Of a stretch of DNA of 64,000 nt, positions 10,382 to 22,300 are shown piece by piece. The position numbers were made by a program, and so were the translations under genes. This DNA comes from Adiantum capillus-veneris (taxonomy: Eukaryota > Streptophyta > Polypodiopsida > Polypodiales > Pteridaceae). Each line of letters begins with the position of its first letter. Positions within the stretch are counted from its first letter, which is position 1. Where the stretch lies: assembly GCA_014529385.2 (NCBI GenBank), contig CM043969.1:32838446-32902445 (forward strand), written 5' to 3'. The notes under the pieces are model-generated. The model had not been told where the DNA came from and made no database searches. It worked only from the letters and a program-made list of their open reading frames with translations.

Positions 10382-12767
10382 CTAGTGATAGCCGTTTTTT
10401 GGCTCTTTGTAATTGCCACAGTGAGTTACCTCACCCTACCAAAATCACCCAAACATTGTGTCTATCCCTACCATTTCACTGTACATAGGCGTGCGTGAGT
10501 CACGGGACTTTTCCCATAACTTCTTAAAAAATCCTCAATTAGCTAGTCATTGGGCTAGTTGAGCCAAAAAATAAATTAAAAATATAAAAAATATAAGTAC
10601 ATTATGGCCCATGCGTATGTAAATATCTCTTTGTATATAGGGTCTAAATAAAGATTTTTTCATAATTATTTTGGTATTTATTTAAATATTTCTACCTAGG
10701 TGTGTGTTATTTATGCTCTGTACATTGCCTCACCATTACCACAATTTTTCCTTACCATTTTTCATACTCTTTATTCCATATAGAAATATTTTCATGTAAG
10801 CTTCTCTTATATTTGGTGTAACTCCACCCCAACAAAAATCCAAAAAAACTAGTTTTATTTATGTGTATATTTTTTCACTATTGTGATTTTTCCCTTCCTA
10901 CATCTATTTTGTTTTTTTTTTTAAAAATTCGAACACCAAAAATATTTATCTTTTTATGGTAGCCTCATAATGAGAGAGATTGCTTTTGACCCCTTTATAT
11001 TTTTTTCCACTTATATTATTTATATTTGACATGTACATATTTTTTAGACCCCTCAATATTTGATTTTCTTAGTTGTACTATTCACTTATATCATAATCTC
11101 AACAATATCTTCAATTATAGACCTACCAAATAAGGTCAAGGGTAGGTGGCATGCATACATGCACTATGGAGGGCTCACTCTTGGAGGTATTCAAAAGAAT
11201 CATCCAAAGAAGGACCCCACAAGGACCTTGTGCAGTGGAAAAAAACGGTCGGTTTTGCTGAATTTTTAAAGTTCACTTGCTCTCCGAATTTGAAAAGGTG
11301 ATACAAACAAAAGTTGTAGCTCGTGGGCTGAACTTTTGCCTCAAATGTTTTCATATTTTTTTAAGGTACGAGCTGTGAGCTATGATTTTATTAGTGGACC
11401 CCAGTTTTCCCATGCTATGCAGCCACACTCTCTCCTCCACTTTATCATTTTCCTCTTTCACACACACTTCTCCACTCATCATCCCCACCTCTCTCACCCC
11501 TCCTCTCTGCACCCTACTCACCTTCTCCTCAACCTTGAAGAATAAGAGAAACCATGGTGAACTCATACCTCCCACACACAATTCCATTCCAAAATTGACC
11601 ACCTAGTCTCATTTTTCCTCCTCCAAGTTACCCATATCTTTCAAAAAAACCACAAAATTCAGCCTCTTCTCTTAAAAGACAGCATCATGGTGGTTGATTA
11701 CTCAGCTTCAATTACCTTGTCTCTCAAGGAAGGTCAAGAGTGGATAAAAAATGTACCGTCAAAGCTAGTGGACCATCAACAAGCGTCAAAATCGGCCCTA
11801 CTCAAGACACTTGGAGCATCAACCTTGTAAGAAATCCACCTTTTCTTACCTCTTAAGAGTTTTTCTTCCTTATTTGTATCCTACATGGATACTCCCATTG
11901 TAAATATCCAATTCCATTTGTAAATTAATACTAACTCTACTAACACTAACCCACTATGAAAAGTCCTATCACCTCCATTTCTCTCCTCTCTCTTTCCCCA
12001 CCAACTTCTTGATAATTCCAAGCAAAAGAAATTAGATAAATGGCTGAAAATCTAACCCAACCATGGTTAGAGGAGTAACCCTAGCCTTCAAAATTGCTAT
12101 AAAAAGAGGGTGTAGCTAGCACAAAAGGGAGAGCCATAAGCAAGAAGCACTATGCTATAGCTTGAGAAGCCAAGCTCAACCTCTCTAGAAGGAGCTCTTG
12201 AGTGGAAGCTCATTGTCTTATGCATGTGCATGTGTTGTAATAGGGGATTAGCAAGGGAACTCTATGCCATTTGCAAGAGAGAGAGTGTTCATTCAATTGA
12301 GAGTAGAAAATCTATCATTTCTCCTACTAGTGTAAGCCCAACATTTGCTGAATCAAGGAGGGTGGATTTGGACTAAGCTTGGATACTTTGTCTCCCTTCC
12401 AACGTGAAGTAATGGACAACAATGATGCGTAAGTGTCTTGGTGTTTTTTGTTAAGTTCTTGATAGCTTGTCTCGGGTGTTGTCATCAATCTAGCCATAAA
12501 TCCCACATACTGTAAGAGGGCGACAGGGTGGAGAGGACTCCCTTGGCCTTAAGACAGTGATTGGGGTGGTTTTTCTTGTGATGCGTTGTGGTGAAATTTA
12601 CGCAAGCTATGTTGAACAAATACTAATCTCACTTTGATTTGCCATGACAGATTTGTAAGAAGGTATTAATGCAACAAGCACCCTCTCCCTTTTTTCTCTC
12701 TTTCTTACATATATATATATTTATGTTTGCTTGATCATTAACGATACATTTCAAAGCAGCCCGAGCA

Positions 12768-12825
<58 letters not shown>

Positions 12826-13000
12826 GCGTCCTAGTTCGCATCCAAAACTAGGTGGTGCCCCAAATTTGTGTAGGGTTAGGTTGCGCGTTTGTGTGTGTGT
12901 TGTTGTTTTTTCCAACCCCAACCCAATTGAGCAGCATGGGAGCCTAGAAGAGTGCTTGGAGGCCACTCTTCTTGTTGCCCGCCCCAGACCGCCTCACTAG
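10382..13000 (+). mobile_element. Solo LTR of the Gypsy-C family with 4-bp target duplication
   Basis: The element proper is 10386-12996 (2611 bp), from TGATAGCCG to CGCCTCA. CTAG flanks it at 10382-10385 and 12997-13000. It matches the Gypsy-C LTRs at 52937-55614 and from 62588, which are in the opposite orientation. No internal region is present, so an ordinary LTR-LTR recombination removed it. Both ends and a TATA-like TATAAAAA at 12098-12105 are kept. Short ORFs in it are not conserved genes. Confidence 0.93.
12770..12823 (+). repeat. (CT)n microsatellite intrinsic to the Gypsy-C-family LTR
   Basis: A run of about 27 CT units in the solo LTR. The same site in both Gypsy-C LTRs carries (GA)n on the + strand (about 53192-53250 and 62852-62906), so the tract travels with the LTR. 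ORFs across it encode only Leu-Ser or Arg-Glu repeats. Confidence 0.93.
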
Positions 13001-13869
13001 CGATCCTAAGACCCACCTTCTAAGAGGAGAGAAATCCCAAGTGCTTTTTTCCCCATGTTTCAGAGGCACGTACACTTGAGACTTCGCCGCTCTAGGGGCA
13101 ATGAGTAATACTAGTGTCGATTTAAACACTGACGAAGAGTTCCTGACCGATCGGGACCACCCTTCTCATAGGCAATGGCAACCTGAGCCAAGCCCCCACT
13201 TTCCACCCCCACACTCACAGTTCTTCGTGTGTCCTAATTACTACCACAATGGTTGTTCAACATATAAGTTCCTTAATTAGGTTCCGATTCAAACGGTTCA
13301 TTAAGACACCCTTTCAACCACTATTACAAAGCGGCACCAAGACAGTAATTCTAGTAAAAATTCTACTCAAACTTATTCATTAAAATTCCAATGTTCTGGA
13401 GGTACAACATCCCCCCTCCAGCGAGAGTTTACTCCTCCCGTTGTCGCCTAGCTGCCCATACAACTAGGTATGTCCACCGCATAGAAAGCACGACATGGAC
13501 ATTCCCACCGCCTAGAAAGCAAGATGTGGGTTCCCACCGCATAGAAAGCAAGTCGTGGGTATCCACAGCTTAACCAACAGACGTGGATTCAAGAGCCCTT
13601 AACTAGGGACTCTACCCCCTATGATTAGGAGGGTTCGGATTAGTATCAACATTGGAAATAGAAATGAACAGGCCGAGCTAAATTTTCCCTAGCAAACATT
13701 CTTTCCTATTTCAAACAATATATCCATCAACCATTCTTTCCTACTTAGAATTTAATATACAATTGATTCAAATGCCGAGGTTTCCGTCGGATTTCTCCAA
13801 CATGTTTAGGGATATGTTCTTTCCTAACTTATTGTATGTAATGTTAACTTGAATAAAAATGTGACCTAC

Positions 13870-14010
13870 CTCCTCAATTTCCTCGTCGTCGGCACGTGAG
13901 ATGGCTGGTACTTAGTCATCCAGGGGATCTTTCCCTTTCCCATTCACGTTGTACGTTCCCGCGTCACGGTCGTGGGCACCACCGAAGCGAGTTCTCTTTA
14001 CCAGGGCCAT
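13870..14010 (-). other. Putative gag exon 1 inside the 5' LTR of Gypsy-D
   Basis: A 141-bp minus-strand segment with ATG at 14008-14010 (MALVKRTRFGG), ending in ...GAG directly before donor-like GTAGGT at 13864-13869. Codon phase at the donor is 0, and gag exon 2 at 9649 also begins in phase 0. In this copy a CAA codon has become TAA, so it would be non-functional now. Length and both signals are the same in the 3' LTR copy. The proposed intron (13869-9650) contains the LTR end, the primer-binding site and, today, the solo LTR. Confidence 0.55.
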
Positions 14011-15619
14011 TTTATACTCACTACTTAATTGACAAACTTGAAGAAAAAGAACTAATGTCCGAGAGTACCATAACAATCAAGATGACAGATTAGAATCACA
14101 GAACAATTCTTTTTATACGAGAGGGTTAAATTTCCTTCATGACAGTAATTTTATGGATAGTACCTTACTTGTTCTATGGGAATTGTCTCTAAAGTTAAAT
14201 ACTTGGCCTAGGAAATTACGAATTTCATATTTTTACTAATCAAATTACTAGAGGAGTGAATTAGAAGTGCTCAATCAACTTCCTAGTGTAAGTAGAGAGA
14301 TGCAGAATTACCATATGCATAGGTGGGAAGATTTTCCTTCTTAGTGGATTAATGACGGATTAATTTTTCCTTAATTACATACTAATCTATGAACAGATTG
14401 AATGCAATTTAGCTACTCAAACATTGTGTGGTAATAGGATGAAAATGACCAATTCCACATCATTACCAGCTTGTCAATTATTTACTATGTTGACTAGCGG
14501 GAGATTTCTTCTTACTAGTCATGCATTAATCTATGATTAGGAGAGGTTAATTTCTTGCATAATTAACAATTAGATTAAGAATTATGTAGTAGATTAATGA
14601 TATGGAGAAATAGAGAGTAGCTATTGAGAAATTTAGCTATGATTAAGCATAATAGTTGCGAGATTAAGAGAATGATAGAGAGATTTACAACAAAGCATAA
14701 GATAAATTGATATTACCGTGATTAGGGCTGAAATCTACTCAAAATTCTGATTCAATGGAGTTCTCGAGATGAGAATCGGGTAGCATTTCCCTCCTTTCCT
14801 TCTTCTCCAAAGACTGTGTGCCAGCAGCACCTCCCCAAGGTGTGTGTGTGTGTGTATACGAGTGTGTGTGCATGTATAGGAGTGTGTGTGTGTGTTCTTA
14901 GTGTGTGTGTGAGCATATATGTGCTTGTGTGTGTGTGAGCATGCTCTTATATAGGCTCACAAGCTCAAAATTTTGAAATCACCTGCTATGCTGGTCTGGA
15001 ATCCACTCAAGCCTTCATGGGCAGGTTTACTTGCATGGGGTGCATGGGCTGCAAACTGTCCCATTTGCTATTCTAACTCACTCACTCACTATCTCTCAAG
15101 CTTGGAAAGTAGCCCACGAGCCCTATCTGTGTGTGAGGGCACCTTCTTACTGCCAAACTCAGTCTGTAGTGGCCTGGAGCCAGTTCCCACACAGCCCCCG
15201 AGTCCCGGTGCCTCCCCTCACACTTAGGAAAATTTAATTTTAACCTAAGACACGGGCAATACGAATCAGAATTTAATGCCGGAACTTGCTATACTAAGCT
15301 CCAACTAAGGTGCACTAACCTGGGTACCTGTCATATTTAGTAGCCCCCCCTGGCGTTTGAAAATGCATTTTTTTCAAATTTGGGGTTCGGGTGCAGTTTT
15401 TTGAGACGGTCGCAACTAGACGGGTCGGGTGACCAAAAACTTACTGTTTTTGGAAATTTTCCACGAAAATTATTTTAATTCCCTTTTGGAACCTTTATAA
15501 CATTCTAAACATCATGGCACTGACAGAATTTGGAAAACTGCTAAAAATAGTAACTTTTTCCATTATGTTTATTCCAGGGTACAATGGTGCTCTGTTTGGT
15601 CGGGGTGAGAGACCTTACA

Positions 15620-18600
15620 CATTGACTGACTATGCATCAGATAGGGCCACATTACAAGGCCGCGTATTAACACAATTTTTAACCCATGCACTGCACATAC
15701 CTCGAGGCAATACCTTGTTGTCCGGGAGGACTCCGACTAGGAGAGGGGAGCCATTCTCAATGCGGACCCAATGAAGGTGAAAAGAGCAAAAAAGGGCATG
15801 TTTTTCGATTATTTTGAAGGGTTTTCGTTTGATTGCGAAATTGTCTGGACTAACCTAAGTACATATGCCCTTATATAGCAGGAGTCTACAAGTATATGGG
15901 GCCAAACACCAAATTAGGCCTCTAGGTGTGTGTTAATATGTAAAAATAGCCATTTTTTGGATAGAATATTGGTAAAACGGAGAATCCTGCCATAAAAATT
16001 GCATGTGAGTGTACATAGATTTTTGCGGTGATGTTTTTGAGTTATTGTGATTTTTGGGAATTTTTTGGGTTTATTTTGCTATTTTCTTTTTAATTTTACT
16101 AATTACCGGTAGAAAAACTTCAAAAATACAAAAAGCAGGTGAAATATGGTCGTAATGAAAAATAAAAAATATTGGGATAATCTGTGACTATAGGGAAACC
16201 TATGGTACAATGGGGATGCAATTATGTGAATGGAGAGCGAGGCGTGTTTTGGCCAGATTTTGACCGAAACATCAAATTTCTCGGAAACTGGGCAAACAGA
16301 GTCCAAATCAAAAACTTTTCGAGCCTAAACCGCATCTTGCAAGAAGTTAGGAGAACATGTCAAATTTCATAGAAAGTGGTCCGAGGACCCCCATTATAAG
16401 TTTTTTTCACTTCACTTAGAGCTCATTTCTACTATTTCCTTCTTGAGACAGAGCTTTAGCCACCTAGAACGAACCGGACTTCCAGCTGATTCTACGACAT
16501 ACACGATCACCCAACAGGCTCCAGATATGAGAGGCAGGCTCAGCACCTTGAGATTTTTGCGTATGTTTGATGTTTTATCGCGAAAACTAGTGCAGGGTTC
16601 ACACTGGGAACGTGCAGTAGAGACCTACAGGTAGAGGTAGCCACCTAATGGCTGACCCAATAGCAATAAGGCTTCATAGGGGGTTTACCCTAGCATAGGA
16701 GACCACTCTTGAATGCAGAAAGGTGGCAAAAAACCATTGGGAAAAACCCTGGCACTACAAGCCTTGCAAGAGACCACCAAGTGGTAAATCGGTGGAAAGT
16801 CGCCCAAATGCTACCAAAACTCATAGGTAGGAGGATGTCGACATGCTCTACAAAGCTATATAGCTCACATGGCCATAAGGGGACCCAAAGCGAGACTAAG
16901 CTTTAGAAACGGTGTGAGCGGGATGAAAACACACACAGCGCCTCTATAACGACCCGACACACACTCTTGGGAAGATACACACACACACTATGGGGCACCA
17001 CTCGGCTTAGACAACACACCTGGCCGAGACAGGGAACACACCTCTGGAGTGAGAGGAGAGAGACTATCCACTTGCCCACTCCACACAGAGACACACACAC
17101 ACACACACACACCCAAAAAACTCAGCTCAAAAGAGGAGAATTTCTGATGTTTAGATACAATTGAGCTTGGGCCAACACCAATGGGGCAAATAGCTCACAC
17201 AGTATGGATAAAATAAGCCAGATATAATCACAAACTGGAGCAGAAACTTCGCTCATAGGAGAAACTTACACAGAAAAATAGCAGGAAAAGAGTGAGGAAT
17301 TTGGCAAAATGGACAGCGCCATCGCGTCCGGAACGGCCCAAAACCCCAGTCTTCAATGTCAAAGTGCTCAAATCCGACCTCGGATGAGCAGTTTACGGCC
17401 AAAACAGGCTCCAAAAAAAAAAAAAAACACACCTGCGGCTGTTCCTCCTCTCTTCTCCACGTTTTTTCTGGTCTTCTCTCAGTTTTTTCAGTTCCCACAC
17501 TTGGCTTTATTAGTTGGACACCCTTGGCCTTTTAGATGACCTCAAACGGACCCCGAACAGGCCAAAAACTGACCTCGCAGTGCATAGTTGTCACCTTTTT
17601 GCATCATCCGCACACCTGGCACTCAGCTTTTTTCCAATAATGCATCTCGCCACCACGTGAAGTGGCCCCAAAAAGTGGTCCTAATGATGACCTTTTTGCA
17701 TAACTCTCACCAGAAAACACCCACGTTGTGTCCGTCCTCATCCGCGTGCAAATATTGACCTCGTTCGCCCTCCTGACGCCACTAGATGCCATCTGACGCA
17801 CCTGCTGACCTCACGTCGTCGGCCCGCGGATAGCTTCCTCGAGAAGTTTTACACGCTATAAACTCCTCATTATTGTATAAAAACACAGTAGTACTGGTAA
17901 TAGCGAAAATCGATGCACTATGTACACCCTGTCCTACCTGTACACATGTGGGCCCCACATAACCACTTGGCTAAGGAAAATGGACAATCCTTTATTTGAT
18001 GCACCATGCATGTGTATGTACATATGCGCAATCCCTTGCTCCAAAAAACTCCTGACAACGGAATCGGACAAACAAAGCTTCACGAGCGGCTTGCCTAGAC
18101 TATCAACAACCAAGTCCTATGGTGGTAGACCACCACAAGTCATCAACAGTATGCAAATGCAACCACGGGCTCTTCCAGAGCGACAAATCGCTAAACGGCC
18201 GGAGCTCCGGCGAAGCCAAAGCCAACTACATCAACATCACAATCTCCATTAGATTCTATAATAACTATAGTGGTGGTACATTTAGCCTCTTTCTTCTTGG
18301 CTTCTTTTGCCTTAAACTTAGTACATTGATTTATCAAATGATCATTAACCTTGCAAGAATGGCAATGAATCTTTGTTAGCAGAGCAAGCTAACGCGGACA
18401 CCATTTTTCAGAGTTCTCCTTGTAAAACATTTATTATTTTGATAAATCGGGAATATTGTAACTCCTATTTTCTCGGATAAACCTTGTAATTAATGAGCCA
18501 AGGCTACAAGCTTTCAGTTTGTATCAGCCAGTCATTTCCCAGCTTTGGTAGAACTCTAGATTATCCCATGGTTTGACAAATTAATCGTGGTTCTCGCTAA

Positions 18601-18644
18601 TACTGCAATAAGATCGGATGGTGAGGTTAGACATGCGTCTCACA
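15620..18644 (+). other. Unassigned DNA, probably including a gypsy 5' LTR ending at 18644
   Basis: No intact gene. The left end is the other half of the Gypsy-D target (CATTG, 15620-15624), so it starts as Gypsy-E flank. The right end (...TCTCACA) abuts a primer-binding site, as an LTR end should. TATA-like TATAAA at 17857-17862 and GTATAAAAA at 17875-17883 could be its promoter. AC- and TG-rich runs occur near 16970-17110. On the minus strand a CCHC-like codon string (CHSCKVNDHLINQC) lies near 18325-18366. The LTR start could not be found, as no second copy is in the window. Confidence 0.4.
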
Positions 18645-18646
18645 TT

Positions 18647-18664
18647 TGGCGCCGCTACTGGGGA
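18647..18664 (+). other. Gypsy primer-binding site, + strand
   Basis: tggcgccgctactgggga follows an LTR-like CA end by two bases. It resembles the TGGCGCCGTTGCCGGGGA sites of plant gypsy elements. The ~420 bp after it (18665-19086) would be the 5' leader, with no ORF seen, and is cut off by Copia-2. Confidence 0.7.
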
Positions 18665-19086
18665 TCGAAGAGACCTAAACTATAGAAAAACACGAGCATC
18701 TTGTGTAGTTGTTCTTTAACTTCCTCTAGGTTCGCCTAGAGCTTAAAACTTTCTTTTAGAAACCGCATAGCTTGAGATTGTCGTCTTTTGCTATGTAGAG
18801 GTAGATTGGAAGTAATCGTACTTGCTAAGTACCTTTAGGACTGTAGGAATGTAGATTTAGATTAGGATTTGGAGAATGATTGGTAGACGAGACAAGTCTT
18901 AAGATCAGACTTTAAAAAACATAAAAAACACAAGAAACGAGTGTTTGTGGACACTTTCCACAACCCCATTGCATGAGAATCTAGGAGTAGGGTAAGTAGG
19001 ATCGGAGGTGGATTTCAGAACATGCTCTCTCTCAAAGAATCAAGTGTGAGTGTTATTGGAAGTTGCAAAATTTTAGGTCTACAGCT

Positions 19087-19278
19087 AGAAATAGTACGAG
19101 CGGAAGTGCGACGCGAGAGAGAGTGCGAGAAGAAGAGCACGACGATATGGTGAACTCGCTCTACTGTAATGTGTAGAGCATAGTGAGTTCTTATTAGGTT
19201 TTTACAAAAGAATATGTGTACATACTTGGCGGCCCGCCCACTTACCAGGGCAACCACATTGGGCTTTATACCCCAACA
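19087..19278 (-). repeat. 3' LTR of Copia-2
   Basis: 192 bp, starting TGTTGGGGTATAAAGCCC on the minus strand at 19278. The last bases read TTTCT where the 5' LTR has CTTCA, so the canonical CA end is lost. Confidence 0.9.
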
Positions 19279-19279
19279 A

Positions 19280-19289
19280 CCTCCCACTT
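19280..19289 (-). other. Polypurine tract of Copia-2
   Basis: Minus strand AAGTGGGAGG directly before the 3' LTR; same position and wording as in Copia-1. Between it and the stop at 19368 lie about 80 bp of non-coding sequence. Confidence 0.78.
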
Positions 19290-19367
19290 AAAGTCCAATG
19301 TGGTACTTTAAGTGTGAGAGAAGCTACTATACAAGCTAATATACAAGAGATGTAGAGAAGTGATGTA

Positions 19368-22300
19368 CTACCCTACACCTAACTGCTTGCAAAAATGCGC
19401 AAAGCTCTCTGAGGGAAGTCCTTTTGTAAGTAGATCAGCAGGATTTTCTGTGGTGTGAACTTTGACAAGCTGAAGTTGCTTATCCTCGAGCATTTCCCTG
19501 ATGAAATGATACTTCACATCCACATGCTTTGTCTTTGAGTGATAAACTGGATTGCGAGCCAATTGTATAGCACTTTGACTATCACAATATAACACAGGCA
19601 TCTCTTCTTTGATTCCCAAATCTGTTACTAGTCGATTAAGCCAAATTGATTCTTTGCATGCCTCTGATGCTGCAACATATTCAGCCTTTGTAGTAGACTG
19701 AGTAACACAATCTTGTAATCTAGAACGCCATGATACTGCTCCACCAGTCAATGTAAAGACATACCCTGATGTAGAACTTTGGTTGTCTAAGTCACCTGCA
19801 TAATCTGAGTCTGTAAAACCCTTTACACTTAGCTCCTGACTCCCATAGCATATACGCATACTCTTTGTAGCTTTTAGGTATCTTAATATTCCTTTCACTG
19901 CCTCCCAATGTTTCTTGCCTGGGTTTGACATGTATCGACTTACTACTCCCACTGCAAATGCAATGTCTGGGCGAGTAGCAATCATTGCATACATCAAACT
20001 ACCCACTGCAGACTCATATGGAATCTTATCCATTTTAGCCTGTTCTTCCTTAGACACAGGACAATCTTGTTTGCTAAGTTTCACATATGGTGGCAATGGA
20101 ACACTTAGTGCCTTTCCCTTCTCCGTATTGAAACGTTGCAAAACCGTGTCAATATACTTTGTTTGAGATAACCAAATCAATTTCTTTGATCTGTCTCTCT
20201 CAATGCGCATACCAAGTATATGACTTGCCTCACCCATGTCTTTCATGTCAAACGATTTTGCCATCTTTGACTTCAAAGCTGAAATTTATTCCAAGTGCTT
20301 GCCAGCAATCAACATGTCATCCACATACAAAATAAGGATCAGCCAACTACCATCCTGAGCCTTCTTTGTATATAGACAGTGATCGAACTCACTACGTTTG
20401 TAGCCTTGAGAAAGCATAAACTTGTGGAATTTATGGTACCATGCCCTCGGTGATTGTTTTAAGCCATAAAGACTCTTTAACAATTGGCATACCCAATCTT
20501 CCTTTCATTTCTCAACAAACCCTTCTGGCTGTTGCATGTAAATTTCCACATCTAAATCACCATGCAAGAACGTTGTCTTGACATCCATTTGGTGCAACAC
20601 CAAATCTAATATGGCAACCAATGCAAGAAAGCATCTCAATGTAGTCATCTTGACCACCGGAGAGAAGACTTCATCAAAGTCAGTGCCTTGTTCTTGCTTA
20701 AAGCCCTTGGAAACAAGCCTTGCTTTGTACTTTGGCTGACTATCATAAGCGGTGATCTTATACTTGTAAACCCATTTACAAGGTAGAGCCTTTTTGCCAT
20801 GTGGTAATTTAACTAGCGTCCATGTCTTGTTTTTATGCAGAGCTGTCATCTCTGACTGCATGGCCAATTGCCAATTCCCGGAGTCCTTCATTTACACTGC
20901 TTCCTTGTAACATGAAGGCTCATTGCAATCAGTCAACATGACATAGTTCATAGATGGAAAAAACCTATCAGGAGGTCGCGTGACACGTCCAGATCTATGC
21001 ACAATAGGTGACTCAGGCTCAGCCACAACCTGTGGTTCCACTCTATCCTGTCCTTGCTCCTCTTGAGCCCTGACATTTTGTCTTGCACGTGCAGGTCCAT
21101 CTTCTTGGAAGACAACTCTTCTAATCTCCTCAACCCTCTCTGGTTTAGAATGATATTTGGATTCATTAAAGTGAACATCATTGCTGCGGACAACCTTTCT
21201 GGATTCGGGATCCCAAAGTCTGTACCCCATCTCACCAGAATTACCATAGCCTAGAAAGATGCACTTTCTACTCTTTGGCTCAAGTTTGTTCCTAAATTCC
21301 TTTGGAACGTGAGTATATGCCTCACAGCCAAAGACTCTGATATGCTTGTATGAGGGCATTTTGCTTGACCATACCATCTCTGGCACTGAATCCTTCTGCA
21401 AAACCTTGCTAGGAGATCTATTTACAAGATGAACAGCTGTTGATACAGCTTCATCCCAAAACCCATTTGGCAGTTGTGCATTAGACAACATACTTCTGAC
21501 CTTCTCTTGTATGGTCCTATTCATCCTCTCAGCAACACCATTTTGAGGAGGATTGTAAGGAGCAGTAAGTTCACGTTTTATACCTTTTGACTCACAAAAG
21601 TCCTGAAAGGCCTTTAAAACATACTCTCCACCATTGTCAGTGCGTAAGCATTTAAGCTTCTTGCCACTCTGATTCTCCACAAGTGTCACAAACGTTTTGA
21701 AAACACTAAACGCTTCATCCTTGTGCTTGAGAAAGTAAACCCATACTTTCCTCGAGTAATTATCTATAAATGTCATAAAGTAAGAAGCTCCCCCTAGAGA
21801 TAGGTTAGGCATAGGTCCACACAAATCACTATGAACAAGTGCCAACTGTGTATCTCTTCTACTGCTTCTATGCTTATGTGACTGCTGTGTTTGCTTACCA
21901 TACAGACAATCTTCACAGAATTCAAAATCATTAAATGAAAATCTAGGCAAATAACCAGAACGAGACAAGATTTTCATTCCCTTCTTGGACATATGTCCTA
22001 ACCGGCTATGCCACAAAGAAACGTTTGGCTGCTCGGTTACATTGATTACATTGTTAGAGACATTTGATACATAAATCATGTAAAGTCCTCCAGACTTTAC
22101 TCCATGTGCTACTGTCATAGAACCCTTGGATATCTTCCACATGTTTTGTCCAAAAGTGGTGATGTAGCCAGCATCATCAAGTAAACCTGTGCTGATCAAG
22201 CTCTTTGTAATTGCGGGAACATGTCTCACATTCTTCAGCGTGAAAGAAGAGCCATTCTGAAACTTCAATTAAACATCTCCAACACCTAAGATCTCACATT

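Larger units (their letters stand above)
5713..15619 (-). mobile_element. Gypsy-D: gag-only (non-autonomous) LTR retrotransposon with perfect TSD
   Basis: Complete LTR element on the minus strand: 3' LTR 5713-8552, internal region 8553-10184, 5' LTR 10185-15619 (including a later solo-LTR insertion). CATTG flanks it at 5708-5712 and 15620-15624. The internal region holds only gag, with no protease, RT or integrase, so it must have moved with enzymes supplied in trans. The LTRs are much longer (about 2.8 kb) than the internal region (1.6 kb). Both LTRs keep a 141-bp putative first gag exon. Confidence 0.92.
10185..15619 (-). repeat. 5' LTR of Gypsy-D, split by a solo LTR
   Basis: The minus strand starts TGTAAGGTCTC at 15619 and ends CTCACA at 10185. 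Without the 2611-bp solo LTR and its duplicated 4-bp target it is about 2820 bp, matching the 3' LTR. It holds the transcribed copy of the putative gag exon, three 28-bp repeats (about 13473-13567) and TG-rich DNA (about 14840-14940). Confidence 0.9.

Noticed and set aside
11336-11606. Overlapping 69-83-codon ORFs in the solo LTR, with partners at 54405-54651 in Gypsy-C
   Set aside because: They recur because the LTR recurs. Frames are open on both strands, and the sequence is pyrimidine-rich without any domain.
12629-13000. ORFs encoding Arg-Glu or Leu-Ser runs in the solo LTR
   Set aside because: Translation of a (CT)n tract within an LTR; tract length differs between LTR copies.
15514-15774. 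86-codon ORF starting MALTEFGKLL
   Set aside because: It runs across the Gypsy-D LTR boundary at 15619 into the flank, so it is a chance fusion; the other LTR copy diverges at the same point.
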